64,000 nt of DNA from Trogon surrucura (GCA_020746105.1 CM036617.1:159596912-159660911), one strand, 5' to 3'. Shown: positions 51,801-60,478, numbered from the stretch's first letter. The notes: a model not told the origin generated them from the sequence alone. Translations and numbers: made by a program.

Positions 51801-54800
51801 ACTGTGCAGCACATAGCACAATGAATTCATTGTCCATGACCATAGATCTCGAGTGCTGTACTAATATTTATCATTATTATTTCATACAACTGCCTTGAAA
51901 TATGTACATGTTGCTTGTAAAATTTACGGTTCTAAATTTTGTTGTGCATAGTGCACTCATTTTAACAACTGACTCTGAAGAGATAATGTACATTTGTTTT
52001 TTGAATAAGACAATAGGGACATGATGTTTCTCAGTGTCAATGATTCTTCTGAGTTTCTTATGCAGTATCTGTGATGGTAGCAATAGTTTCATAAAACTGA
52101 GCCTTTTTTGCCATGCTGCCTCTCATAGGGTGGTTGGATAGTTAATCTACAGTCCAAATGCCCAGTCACTCATTAGATAGAACTTGTTCTGTAAAAGTCT
52201 CCTTTCCCGTGGTATTTGAGAGGGGAAAAAAAACCCATAGTAGTGATTACTTTGGTTATATGCTGAGTCCCATCAAGGTATATGTGTTGAATAAAGCAAA
52301 TCTAGGAAAATCTAGACAGTCAAAGGAAAAAGACTTCTCTAAGTTAAAGTGAGAGGGAGCGAAAAATAAAATTACCAGGCCCTCTCCTTCCTTAAGAGGA
52401 GCTGATCTCAACTTCCGCAGAATTACCTGGAGGAGTGCAAACTGATAATATTTAGACCTAGAGCGCAAACATCATGAGTATGAGTTTAGTATCTAAAAAT
52501 ATGGAGACTGGATAAAGTGAACAGGTAGCTATGAGCTGGAATTGGTGTTTTAGAATAAAATAAATTTGTGGGTATTTCTGTTGTGCCAAAACAAATTCCT
52601 GGCAACAATGAAAGACAAAGAAATATTTTTGTCTTTCAGTCTTCATTAAGTACTGGGAGAGGCACAGAAAGATCACCTAACTATAAAGGCATTTGTTAGG
52701 AGGCAAAGCTGTTGCTCTTATTCCTTGAGGAGGAAGTCTGGGGAACTAGAATGTTTCATTTTTTTATTCCTTCCAGCAGAAGCAGGTAAGAGTAATTAAT
52801 AATAAGACAATCTTCCTTTGAGAGGCAATTTAGAATTTTGAGTTTATATATTGTTTGTGAAGTGTCTTCTGAGTGAACGATTTCAGAAAGATCTATGGAA
52901 CATCTACTGAATTATGTCTCTTATTGTCAGTTGTCCTTATCACTCCTCTCTGCTTTATAAAAATATGAAGAAAGTTTAATTGGGCAGGAGAGAGGTGTTT
53001 TCTCTGAAAAGGGTTCATCTAACCTTATGTCTGCTGCTTTGAATCATACTTCCATTTATCTGAAATGGGTAGATACCCTGTTCTTTGACTACCTGTGTTG
53101 TGGGTTTCAGAGCGGCTGTGTGAAGTCCTGTTTGTCGGTGAGAGAGGAATAGGTCTGTTACAATCTTGTTTAGGTTAGAACAACTTAGGACCACAAAAAT
53201 GTGGCATAATAAAATTTTCATCATCTGCACAAGAAAAGATTAATTAGACTTTCAAGTTGTTGGTAAAACTCATCTCTAAATAATGGGGATTGGGTGAAAC
53301 TGAGAACTTTAGGAATTGAGAAGGAAGGAACAGAAGCTATTAGGCTATGAGCATGCGATATATGAGAGAGTAACAGATCTTTCTTGGTAAACTTAGGATT
53401 GTTTTGGCCTTTTGATACATTGTTTTAGAAATCCTGCTGCATTGTTAACACATTTACCCTGAAACAGCTGCAAGGACTTTCGGTAGTTTGGCATGGTTTT
53501 GTCTTAATGTAACTGGAGACAATCTTTCCTATATGAGGCACTGTTTCCCTCCAAGTGGGAACATAACTGTAGTTTTAGTTTTAAAAGGAATTTGTGGCTT
53601 AAGAACTCTAACAAATCTTGGCATGCTTGAAGTTCATTGTAATTTTACTGTGTATAGAAATCCTTCCAAGTAAAAAGCTCCACAAAGCAAAAAATCCCAG
53701 TCTGCCTTTCTCATGTGACTTGTTCATGCCTATATAAAATGACTTAATATCTAGCTTCATGCACTGCTGTTATTTTTCGTTGCTTAGTCTTCTAAATGCT
53801 GTTACTTGAGAGAATTGTTTTGCCTATTTGTGATTCCAGTACAAATAAACCGTGACTTGGAAAACTATCAACAGGAAGTTATCAAGAGTTTTCTGTATGC
53901 CCACAATAATTGTGAGCAGAAAATTCATAGTAATAGAGAAAACAATCTTCCTCAGGTAGTAGTCTCATCTATTGTAGCAGAAAATATTTATTTCTAAGTG
54001 GAATATAATTATGGAGAAGACTATACTGACTAGTAGTTTCAGTCCGTAAGGGGTACGTTGATTTGGCAATAATACTTATGATTTATTGTTTAGTTACTCT
54101 TCCTTTTGCAATTCCCTTCCCTCTTGCAACTTTGTCTCTCAACTTACCTTTAAAATTTTTTTCTAAAAGGACAATGGAGAAAAGATATTTTCTCTTTTTA
54201 TCTCTTTTTCTCTTCCAAATAGTACTCTAATTGTTTGGCCAGAAAATAAAAAGCATGTGTTTGTTGTTACTGATGTAGGTTTTCAAATTCTATTATGCCA
54301 TTCCAGTGTATAAAAACCAAATTTCAACATTCTTGGTGACCAAATATTGGCAGTACTGTCTGTATGCAGATGCTGGGAGGAGATCTGGAATAGATTATCA
54401 ACTAACTTTTAGAAATAAACAGAGCATGCACCATTAATATTTCATACAAAAGTGAAGGGTTTATATTTGCATCTTCAACAGCTGAAAAACTTCTGCCACC
54501 TTGCCTTCTATATCTAGAGAATGTCCTGCTTTTTCTGTTCTTTAGGACTACTAGTTGATCCACACTTGCTGAAACACTCTCTTAAATTGTATTGTATTTT
54601 CTTCCAGCTGAACAGTGATAACAGCAAGCCCTTTCTTTTAAAATGCAGCAGTATTTCTTTCTTTGTGCAGGGATAACAGCAACATCCCACTTGCTTGTGA
54701 AGAGGAAGGGAGGTAGTAAGTCTGAGTTCATTACACACCATTTGTGTGCAACTACTTTATTACCAAATTAGCAAATTGAGACCAGCATCTTTTTGGTCTC

Positions 54801-57800
54801 CCAGAACTGTGGGTCATTAGGGTGGTGCTCTCAAAGTAGTAGATTTCAGGGAATTTAATGTAAAAACTGTGATTTCCAAGAGCCATTTCAAGCTGTTGAC
54901 AAGCTTTGCTATGTGTGCTTCAATCACATTTTAAGTTGCTCTTTCTTCATTAAAAACATTCCACTGAAGAATGTTTCTTTAAAAACATTCAGCTCTAGAC
55001 TTGTGCTCTTTTGTTTGTGCTTCAGGCTATTAAAATTTACCTATTGCTACTTCACTCAATGTAATACAGTTGTTTTTACTAGGAAATATACGTTCCTAGA
55101 CTAGCTGGGAAGTTTGACTGCTTCAACAAACCTAGTCTTGCATGCTTGATTGATATATACCCTCTAAATTAGTACTTGCATCAGCTGAAACAGTAATGTT
55201 TTGTGGACCTTTGCATACTGTTTGCAAATGACTAAATGGTATGTGATGCAATACAAAGTGAAGTTTTGAGGCATATTTTAAGCTTCAGTGAAGCTGAAAC
55301 AAAGATGGGTGTTTGCTGCAAGTTTTTCCGTATTTGGAGTTGACTGTTGTCCTTTGATTCCACATATTGTGACCCCTGCAAACTGAATTAGTGAAGTATT
55401 GGATGGGGATGGTAAAAAGCAGCCCTGATGTCCCAAAAAAATAACTGGATTTATTGTTGGCTATATAATGGTAACTATCACGCTTCCTTGCCGAGTTTGA
55501 TGGATTTTTTGCTGTTTAATATAGCTTCATCAACTCGGCACAATTTCTAACTTATTTGCCTCTTGCAATATGAATTTGATGGAACTCTGTGCGAGTTATT
55601 GTTGTGTAATTTTTGATGTGTTACTTGCTGAACAATAAGAAATGAGCGAATTTTAAAGGATTAAGATGAAGTGCTTAAGAAATATAGCAAATACAGAAAA
55701 ATATTTTTCATCATTATTACAGTAACCTTAAGCTTAAAGAAAATAAAAGCCCCTTATTGTACAATTACAGTATTCAGAATATAAGATGTTGATTAAGTTT
55801 AAACCAAATTCTAGTTGCATTTTAAAGTGTTTCAAATTCTTATGTTTATTCTGGGTATAGTTTCTGTATTCTTAAAAATGCTTTCTGAAAAGTGTATGAA
55901 ATTAATGACATACACTTAATGACTTGTTGAACTAAGGCATAAACTTGAAGCACAGAAAACCCTGTATATGTCTATGTACAAATTCTTACCTTTTGGTAAA
56001 TGTTTTAGTTGCAGAATAGTAAAAAAAATTAGAACTCTTGAGAGTCAGGCCGGGTACTTCTCCTTCTTAAATCTGTCTTTCTTTCCCAAGCTGTTACTTA
56101 GCACAGAGAAATTGCATCTTGGAAGTGATGGACAACTGGGAAAAATTGGGTCTTTTTACTCTTAAAGTGAATACCAAGTTTAAAGTAAAACTATTCATGT
56201 ACAGAACTATTAAGTCAGAAGAACTACATTTCAGTAAATGGATATTTTTTTCCAAAAAGACTAGATGTGTTTACCTGGCCAACTGCTGTGTCACAAAGAG
56301 ATACTTAGGTTGCATCTCAGTGATGAAAAGCTGCTGGTTTGTATGAGTGAAAACGGTATCTGATGAATGTGGCATAAATTATGACTGAATTTTTGTGAAT
56401 GAAAGCCTCTATGAAAGGAGGTTTCTGAGAACATAATATTTTCTTTCTGTCTAAAGCAGGGATTTTGAGTTGGGAGAAAAATATATCTGTAAGGGTCAAA
56501 CTTGAACTGTAAGATTTAAACATGCTTGTGTTAAGAAGAAAAGTGGACTTGCATAATGCAAACTTTTTAATCAGAAAAGTGGCTGTAAATCTGTTATCTG
56601 ATAAATGATTCCTATTATTTATATATATAGCAATTTTTCTTCTGTGACAATGTTTCTTTTTCTTTTTGCTGATATTTTTGCTATGTTTAGCTCAAATTTA
56701 TATGAATTCACCTGTGCTGTTGTAGTAGAATTACTAGCTGAAATCCAAATATACCACAGTTTTCTGTTCTGTGTTGTGTTCTGAGGTATTTCAACATGTT
56801 TTATATAATCCAGTAGACTTTCAAATGGAAGTGAGGGCAGAATTTGCTTGCAGAGTCTATAGCACTTATGATAAATTGACCAGAAAGCACAAAGCTTGCA
56901 CCTGAAAGATGAAGCTGTAAGTTAAGTGTAAACTGAGGAAGTTGGACGTGAAACCCTTGATTCCATTAAATAGGGATATATTGAGTAGATTAAAAAAATC
57001 TATTTATTTTTTTTTAGTTGAGCCAAATATTTGGTTTACTTGTGCTATGAGACTAGGTTTCCTGCTTCCAAGTCTAATAGGTGGAGATGAACATGCTGAA
57101 CCAGATACAACAGTGTTCTTCAATACTGTAGATTTTTAGCAACTTAAGTGTTATGGGTATGTTTTGACACAAATGGAGTTAGACATTGGCTTTCAATAGG
57201 GAAATGGCTTTATTTTGCAAGCAAATGGCAAATTTGAAATTTGCTAAAGATCTGAAATGTATTTTATATTTCAGTTTTAGTTATAAGTATACTGAAGTTT
57301 AGTTTATATTGTCTGTCACCACTTTTTACTTTTATTATTTTGCCTTCCTCTGTGTCTAAATTGGTTAAACGGTGAGACTCATCCTATAATTGGCATTTAT
57401 GAATTGACATCTCAAAGATGATGACCTGTACAAGTTTGATAATTGACTGTAGCAGCTGTGACAGCTAATCAAAATGAAGACTGCATTCTATTCAAAGAGT
57501 GGGGTAACTTTGACAGAAAATCTTACATTGAGGATTTAAAAGTTAATGCAATTTAATGTGTAACTTTCTAGAAGAGATTAAAAAAAAAGATTAAAAAAAG
57601 GTGCTAAATTTGTATTCTTGAAAGCCTTTACACTTTGGAAATTAATACTTCATAAATATTTTTATGTGAGAATATTAGGTTTTCAGGTATTCTATGTGAC
57701 GTAAAAGCTTTCAAGAAAGAGAAATGAGGACACTTATTGTACTAGTCTTACAGGTGTTGTCTTTCACTAATTCCAGATTGCTATTTGCAGGTGAAACAAT

Positions 57801-58937
57801 CTTTGATCAAATCTCAGTTTGCATGTACATACAAGAATGACATCAGTGAAATAAAGGGTCAGCATTTCCTCAGCAGCGGCCAAGTTCCACCCGGCATGGA
57901 TCCTGCACAAAAGCAACATTTAAAAGCTGGATATCTCACAGGTAAGCTGTAGTAGGATTGAGTGAGTAAACGTGATACCTAATATTTGAAATGTTATCAA
58001 ATAAGCTTTAATAAATCTGAAGTATAAATGTTTTCAAGAAAAAACCAGACTTGTCTCATTGCTCTGTGTATGCCGTGATCAGTTAAATGTCTTTGCATTA
58101 GAGTTATAGCCCTAATGCTTTGAAAATATAAATCTGTATGAAAAGTATGTATTGATACTATCTTGAGGTAAAAATATGGATGCGTTGTACGTACGTAATG
58201 TTTATTCTTATTTTACTAAAGTAAGCTATGTGAAATTTGTACTTTTGCCATTAGAAAAGGGAAACGTTTGGTTTACCCCACTATATACTGTATCATATAT
58301 GCAATTTCTAGGACCTTGAAGCATCATTTCCAATATCTTAAAGTTCTAAATCCACTTGCCTAAGTTAGTTTCTGTCACATGTTTTTGAGCAATGTCATTC
58401 TAAATTGTCAGCACACCTAGGAACCCACAAATGTAACTGCAATGACCTGCATAGTTTTGTTTTACTGATAAAGCACTAGCTTTGATTAAAAAAAAAAAAT
58501 AAAAAAGACAATCACATGACAGCCCTTTGATAGAAAAAGGATGAATAATCCCAGGTAACTTTTCATTTCTTCACATATGTTTTTGATACTCTTGCATGAC
58601 AGAAGGTATGAATTCATGTCTTGATGTACCAGTGCCTGGAACTATTTCTGAAAATGTTCACCAGACTAGAAGTTATACAGAAATGGGAAAGCTGAGTTGT
58701 CAGCCAAGAAACAAGAACTCCAGGAATGAACAGATGGATTTGAATAATGACAAAGTAGTCTGTGATAAGGGAAGTGAACCATCTTTGATAAAAATTGCTA
58801 AGAGACCCAAGACTTCAAACAACCCTCAGGAGGAATTGGACAGCAAAATCGGTGGAAGAAGAATACGCAGCACAACTGCAAGAAAGATTAAGTTGATTGC
58901 TGGTCAGGCAAAATTAACTCACTTTTTTCGACTGTAA
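15698..58937 (+). CDS. PARPBP: PARPBP (PARI), PCNA-interacting recombination inhibitor, complete CDS
   Basis: Ten coding exons join in phase into 583 codons (582 residues plus TAA); the human protein is about 579. Segments are 15698-15847, 21973-22203, 22801-22911, 25485-25655, 26263-26417, 39817-40000, 42804-42982, 48231-48312, 57791-57941 and 58603-58937, all with GT-AG introns. Conserved stretches include NSERTT near residue 24, [33 protein letters not shown] and [13 protein letters not shown]. The protein ends [10 protein letters not shown], a canonical PIP box (Q573, L576, F579, F580). In mammals PARI binds PCNA, has a degenerate UvrD/Srs2-like helicase region, dismantles RAD51 filaments and restrains homologous recombination. 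It also binds PARP1. Basic clusters (KRPK, GGRRIRS) near the C-terminus fit nuclear location. It is divergent from NUP37 and convergent with PMCH. Function is from family knowledge. Confidence 0.96.
15848..21972 (+). other. PARPBP intron 2
   Basis: A 6.1 kb intron carrying one diverged CR1 copy at about 16930-17475 and long A/T runs (17525-17540, 17867-17880). No other gene or repeat was recognised. Confidence 0.7.
16930..17475 (-). mobile_element. CR1 LINE fragment, diverged
   Basis: The plus strand reads as the reverse complement of the CR1 3' half: it opens CACAGAATCGCAGAGCAG then GAGGTTGGAAGGGCATTCTG, and ends near CCCAGAACTGGACATAGTAC. No long open frame survives, so it is older than the copies at 14.2 and 35.7 kb. 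It is antisense to PARPBP. Confidence 0.85.
21973..22203 (+). CDS. PARPBP: PARPBP exon 3 (residues 51-127)
   Basis: The exon has 231 nt, phase 0 at both ends, between CTGTTCTATTAG and GTAAGT. It begins [20 protein letters not shown] and includes [19 protein letters not shown]; the human equivalents are nearly identical in these stretches. Confidence 0.96.
22204..22800 (+). other. PARPBP intron 3
   Basis: A 597 bp intron ending in a T-rich tract and GAAAG. Nothing else was seen. Confidence 0.8.
22801..22911 (+). CDS. PARPBP: PARPBP exon 4 (residues 128-164)
   Basis: The exon has 111 nt, phase 0, and encodes [19 protein letters not shown], then [17 protein letters not shown] before donor GTAAAA. 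This linker is variable between species; its length and phase fit the human gene model. Confidence 0.87.
22912..25484 (+). other. PARPBP intron 4
   Basis: A 2.6 kb intron. Its last kilobase is a CR1 copy at about 24409-25443, leaving only 41 bp of non-CR1 sequence before exon 5. The first 1.5 kb holds nothing recognised. Confidence 0.8.
24409..25443 (-). mobile_element. CR1 LINE fragment, about 1 kb, abutting PARPBP exon 5
   Basis: The minus strand encodes CR1 reverse transcriptase from [17 protein letters not shown] through FADDTKLGG (active-site region) and [19 protein letters not shown]. It then reads [18 protein letters not shown], followed by the 3' tail GGTCCCTTCCAGCCC near 24426. The frame is broken by one TGA (minus, at 25216-25214) and a shift near 24740. 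It is 5'-truncated at about 25443, 42 bp before the PARPBP exon 5 start, and is antisense to PARPBP. Confidence 0.94.
25485..25655 (+). CDS. PARPBP: PARPBP exon 5 (residues 165-221)
   Basis: The exon has 171 nt, phase 0, between TTATACAG and GTACGT. It encodes [20 protein letters not shown], then [20 protein letters not shown], one of the most conserved PARPBP blocks, ending ERNMSIFL. Confidence 0.96.
25656..26262 (+). other. PARPBP intron 5
   Basis: A 607 bp intron with a probable ERV LTR fragment at 26130-26210, only 52 bp before the acceptor. The remainder is unremarkable. Confidence 0.7.
26130..26210 (+). mobile_element. Probable endogenous retrovirus LTR fragment
   Basis: This stretch is more GC-rich than its surroundings. 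It opens TGTGGTGGATTTAACCTG and continues with GCCCACCAAAGCTGCG, TATCACTCCTC and CAGCTGGATAGGG. That order of motifs resembles the 5' end of a common class of avian LTRs. Only about 80 bp remain, with no internal retroviral coding sequence. The assignment rests on recalled resemblance. Confidence 0.5.
26263..26417 (+). CDS. PARPBP: PARPBP exon 6 (residues 222-273)
   Basis: The exon has 155 nt after CCTAACAG. It encodes [19 protein letters not shown], then [20 protein letters not shown], and ends AATCCAAG before GTAATA, leaving two bases completed by exon 7. Confidence 0.96.
29925..32295 (-). mobile_element. Old CR1 LINE spanning endonuclease, RT and 3' end
   Basis: Reading the minus strand, an endonuclease-like block at about 32276-31947 ([19 protein letters not shown], later [20 protein letters not shown]) is followed by a linker near 31290. 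Reverse-transcriptase remnants come next, including [10 protein letters not shown] near 30890 and a FADDTK-like segment near 30790. The C-terminal region [20 protein letters not shown] then runs toward the 3' tail near 29940. The whole element is frameshifted and has deletions. It is the only copy here retaining endonuclease sequence. It is antisense to PARPBP. Confidence 0.82.
34255..34347 (+). mobile_element. CR1 LINE 3' tail fragment
   Basis: A short plus-strand CR1 3' end: GGATTGGACTAGATGATC, then GAGGTCCTTTCCAATCC, ending in an 8-bp style repeat (GTGATACTGTGATCTG). No coding sequence remains. Confidence 0.85.
35690..36590 (+). mobile_element. CR1 LINE fragment, relatively young
   Basis: The plus strand encodes CR1 RT from [15 protein letters not shown] (FADD altered to FADN) through [17 protein letters not shown] in one frame. 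After a shift near 36000-36045 it continues in another frame: [38 protein letters not shown], and [13 protein letters not shown] with a stop at 36501. The 3' tail ends ATTCTATGATTCTG at about 36572-36585. The long clean C-terminal frame suggests limited decay. It has the same orientation as PARPBP. Confidence 0.94.
39817..40000 (+). CDS. PARPBP: PARPBP exon 7 (residues 273-334)
   Basis: The exon has 184 nt after CTATTTTCAG. With the carried AG it reads [20 protein letters not shown], then [20 protein letters not shown], and ends TGVSPAR before GTAATT, phase 0. Confidence 0.96.
40001..42803 (+). other. PARPBP intron 7
   Basis: A 2.8 kb intron of AT-rich sequence with no repeat, exon or RNA gene recognised. 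Confidence 0.75.
42804..42982 (+). CDS. PARPBP: PARPBP exon 8 (residues 335-394)
   Basis: The exon has 179 nt between GTTTACTTTCAG and GTAAGT. It encodes [20 protein letters not shown], then [20 protein letters not shown], and ends TSVLTLF plus AG. The human equivalents ([24 protein letters not shown]) match closely. Confidence 0.96.
42983..48230 (+). other. PARPBP intron 8
   Basis: A 5.2 kb intron containing an antisense CR1 copy at about 44914-45912. Nothing else was recognised. Confidence 0.75.
44914..45912 (-). mobile_element. CR1 LINE fragment, about 1 kb
   Basis: The minus strand carries a 225-residue frame (45910-45233): [18 protein letters not shown], then [19 protein letters not shown] and AADDTKLSG (FADD changed to AADD). 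It continues with [17 protein letters not shown] and [19 protein letters not shown], and has the CR1 3' tail near 44930. It is 5'-truncated, diverged but mostly open, and antisense to PARPBP. Confidence 0.92.
48231..48312 (+). CDS. PARPBP: PARPBP exon 9 (residues 394-421)
   Basis: A short 82-nt exon between TTAAAAATAG and GTACTG. It encodes [18 protein letters not shown], then [10 protein letters not shown], phase 0 at its end. It corresponds to human RSPTQVNNSIKPLRERI. Confidence 0.93.
51560..51890 (+). mobile_element. Possible ancient L2/L3-type LINE 3' end
   Basis: The order of motifs GATTGTAATGTCTCTTGG, a T-rich stretch, CAGCACATAGCACAATG, then TACTAATATTTATCATTATT resembles the 3' end of old L2/L3-class LINEs in amniotes (a GCACTTAGCACAATG-like core and an ATAAT-rich tail). 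Upstream pyrimidine-rich sequence back to about 50650 may belong to the same element. Recalled resemblance only. Confidence 0.4.
55489..55540 (+). repeat. Imperfect inverted repeat / hairpin
   Basis: TGCCGAGTTTGATG (55489-55502) pairs with CATCAACTCGGCA (55528-55540) with one bulged T. The loop is about 25 nt, and one or two further pairs can form inside it. It is in PARPBP intron 9, sense strand. No known RNA family was recognised. Confidence 0.6.
57791..57941 (+). CDS. PARPBP: PARPBP exon 10 (residues 422-472)
   Basis: The exon has 151 nt after TATTTGCAG. It encodes [18 protein letters not shown], then a less conserved tail [20 protein letters not shown] plus one base, before GTAAGC. The human block [10 protein letters not shown] matches. 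Confidence 0.94.
57942..58602 (+). other. PARPBP intron 10
   Basis: A 661 bp intron with an A-rich run near 58489-58506. It ends CTTGCATGACAG. Nothing else was seen. Confidence 0.8.
58603..58937 (+). CDS. PARPBP: PARPBP exon 11 (residues 472-582, stop)
   Basis: The last coding exon begins with E472 (split codon), then [20 protein letters not shown]. The middle is low-conservation and Asn/Lys-rich. It finishes [11 protein letters not shown] followed by TAA (58935-58937). The PIP box is Q573-F580. An Arg/Lys-rich stretch ([14 protein letters not shown]) precedes it and could serve nuclear import or DNA contact. Confidence 0.95.
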
Positions 58938-59096
58938 GTTTTTGTTTTGAAATATGTGCTACATTGACTGGTTCAGAAGCTGTAAAATTTTGCAAGAAAA
59001 GAGTGACATTAATGAAGTGCTTCCTTTCATACTCAAATAAGTGGAACTTGTGTGTAATAATAGACAAATACTTATGAGTCTAGATTATGCAGAAGT

Positions 59097-59102
59097 TTTA
59101 TT
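59097..59102 (-). terminator. PMCH polyadenylation signal candidate (distal)
   Basis: AATAAA on the minus strand, about 190 bp past the PMCH stop. Which of the three candidates is used cannot be told from sequence. Confidence 0.4.
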
Positions 59103-59143
59103 TTTTTAATAACGATACATCATAAGTAATTACAGCTATGTTC

Positions 59144-59149
59144 TTTATT
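59144..59149 (-). terminator. PMCH polyadenylation signal candidate (middle)
   Basis: AATAAA on the minus strand, about 140 bp past the stop, consistent with the short 3' UTR of mammalian PMCH. Confidence 0.5.
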
Positions 59150-59242
59150 CATAATGAATTGTGTTTTCCTCTACAATGCAGTTGGAAATTTTTTTTTGAA
59201 TGTGTATATATAGCCACGCTAACTTCAAATTACATTCAACGT

Positions 59243-59248
59243 TTTATT
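59243..59248 (-). terminator. PMCH polyadenylation signal candidate (proximal)
   Basis: AATAAA on the minus strand, about 43 bp past the stop. Use of this site would give a very short 3' UTR. Confidence 0.3.
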
Positions 59249-59290
59249 ATGAATTTAATCTTCAAAGAAGGTGGTGTAAATCAGTAGTTT

Positions 59291-59340
59291 TCAGACTTGC
59301 CAACAAGGTCTATAGACTCTTCCCAGCATACACCTGAGCA
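59291..59340 (-). CDS. PMCH: PMCH exon 3 (residues 151-166, stop)
   Basis: Only 50 coding nt after acceptor CCTCTAG. TG completes the split ATG, followed by LRCMLGRVYRPCWQV and TGA. It is too short to appear as an open frame of its own. The intron position after DFD matches mammalian PMCH. Confidence 0.95.
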
Positions 59341-60478
59341 CTAGAGGAGAAGAAAAAAAACAACAACAAAAAACCTGAATGTTTAAATCATCAAAGAACT
59401 AGAATTCTTTATGGCCTCTGGAAGTATTGATTTGGCAAGTGCTTCTCCCCTGTGAACCACAAAAGACATAGAGGTTCTAAATGAACTTTAATCAAATTGC
59501 TATATAGATACTGTTTTATACTTTACCAGAATGAAATAATTTTTGTGTAAAAATGAAAATAGGCTTACTGTCAAAATCTCTTCTTCCTATAGGGAATTTA
59601 GCTAAATTTTCTTCGTCGGGGGTCTCTCTTTCCTGTATTGATTCAATATTTTGAATTTCAGTGTCAGCTGGAAAAGCCATGTCTCCCTTCAGTGCAAAAT
59701 AAGGTGATTGTTTTCTACGCAGCTTGATTGCCATAACACGATTTAAAAAATCATGTCTGGAACCTGTGTCCTGTTTTAAGACAAAACAAGAGTAGCAATT
59801 TAAAAAGTCAGTTGTATTCACTTTTTATACATGACTTTGTATGCTTTATATTAGCAGTGCAAATATTTTATCTTTCAAGATGATATTTTAGAAGTAATGA
59901 CGTGCATTATATCTTCGGCTGAAATGGTTTTATGGTAAAGAACATGACAAAATAATGAATCTTACATTAGGTGAAGTTAAAAACCTCTTGCTGCACACGT
60001 TTTTGATACATATAGCTCTGTAAAAAATGAATTTCATTTATTCAACACATTTAAAATCTTGGAATTAGATTCTTACGGTTGAAAATTTACTCTTGACTAT
60101 AGTATGCTAAACTGATATTTTGGCATATGCACTGGATTATTGCTTTAAATTATGCTTTTTTTTTTCTAAAGGGCTATAAAGAGAATTTCCACTTCACAAT
60201 TAAGCCAAAATGTAAAACTGAAAGCTCACCAAAAACTTCATGTTTCTGTCATCGTCTCCATCCAAAACACTGCTGTCTTCAGTCTTATAATGCTTCAGCA
60301 AAGGTATAGCTCCTCTGTTTGCAGTTCTATCTCCATTTCGAAGAGTTTTTCCTAGATTTAATGTGGTTAGCAACATATCTTCATCTTCTATCTGTTGCAG
60401 AGATTTTGAAACTGAGAGTAGAAAACCTTGAGAAAAGAGGGAGAGAGAAAGAATTAACATGTATGTTGAGATACACAT
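59291..60478 (-). CDS. PMCH: PMCH, pro-melanin-concentrating hormone, complete CDS
   Basis: Three coding exons (60478-60230, 59770-59569, 59340-59291) join in phase into 166 residues; human PMCH is 165. The start MCISTYMLILSLSLFSQGFL is a signal peptide with cleavage probably near residues 21-26. Mature regions are NGE-like G112-E130, NEI E132-I144 (ending FPI before G145-R146-R147, so amidation is expected) and MCH D148-V166. MCH reads DFDMLRCMLGRVYRPCWQV, identical to the mammalian peptide as I recall it, with the disulfide pair C154-C163. MCH is a secreted hypothalamic neuropeptide acting on MCH receptors in feeding, arousal and energy balance. The NGE/NEI junction has one basic residue where mammals have Lys-Arg. 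PMCH is convergent with PARPBP. Function is from family knowledge. Confidence 0.96.
59569..59770 (-). CDS. PMCH: PMCH exon 2 (residues 84-151)
   Basis: The exon has 202 nt and begins DTGSRHDFLNRVMAIKLRRK. It continues with YFALKGDMAFPADTE, then the NEI segment DEENLAKFPIGRR, and ends GAC-A before GTAAGC. The final A is the first base of the Met codon of MCH. Confidence 0.96.
59771..60229 (-). other. PMCH intron 1
   Basis: A 459 bp GT-AG intron (GTGAGC to TTAAAACAG) of plain AT-rich sequence; nothing else was seen. Confidence 0.85.
60230..60478 (-). CDS. PMCH: PMCH exon 1 (residues 1-83)
   Basis: The ATG at 60478 is the first Met of the frame; a TAA lies just upstream in frame. The exon has 249 nt, phase 0, ending MKFL before donor GTGAGC. 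It encodes the signal peptide and the poorly conserved N-terminal spacer (TLNLGKTLRNGDR, KTEDSSVLDGDD). The human segments FRLGKGFQ and KNDESSF align. Confidence 0.95.

Larger units (their letters stand above)
48313..57790 (+). other. PARPBP intron 9 (9.5 kb)
   Basis: A long intron with a probable ancient LINE tail ending near 51890 and a 13-bp-stem hairpin at 55489-55540. The 119-residue open frame at 49832-50191 matches no family and has no splice context. Otherwise it is AT-rich with nothing recognised. Confidence 0.6.
58938..59290. other. Tail-to-tail junction of PARPBP and PMCH
   Basis: Only 353 bp separate the two stop codons. Three minus-strand AATAAA signals for PMCH lie here (59243-59248, 59144-59149, 59097-59102). 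I found no plus-strand AATAAA or ATTAAA for PARPBP in this stretch, so its 3' UTR probably continues across PMCH. Confidence 0.7.
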
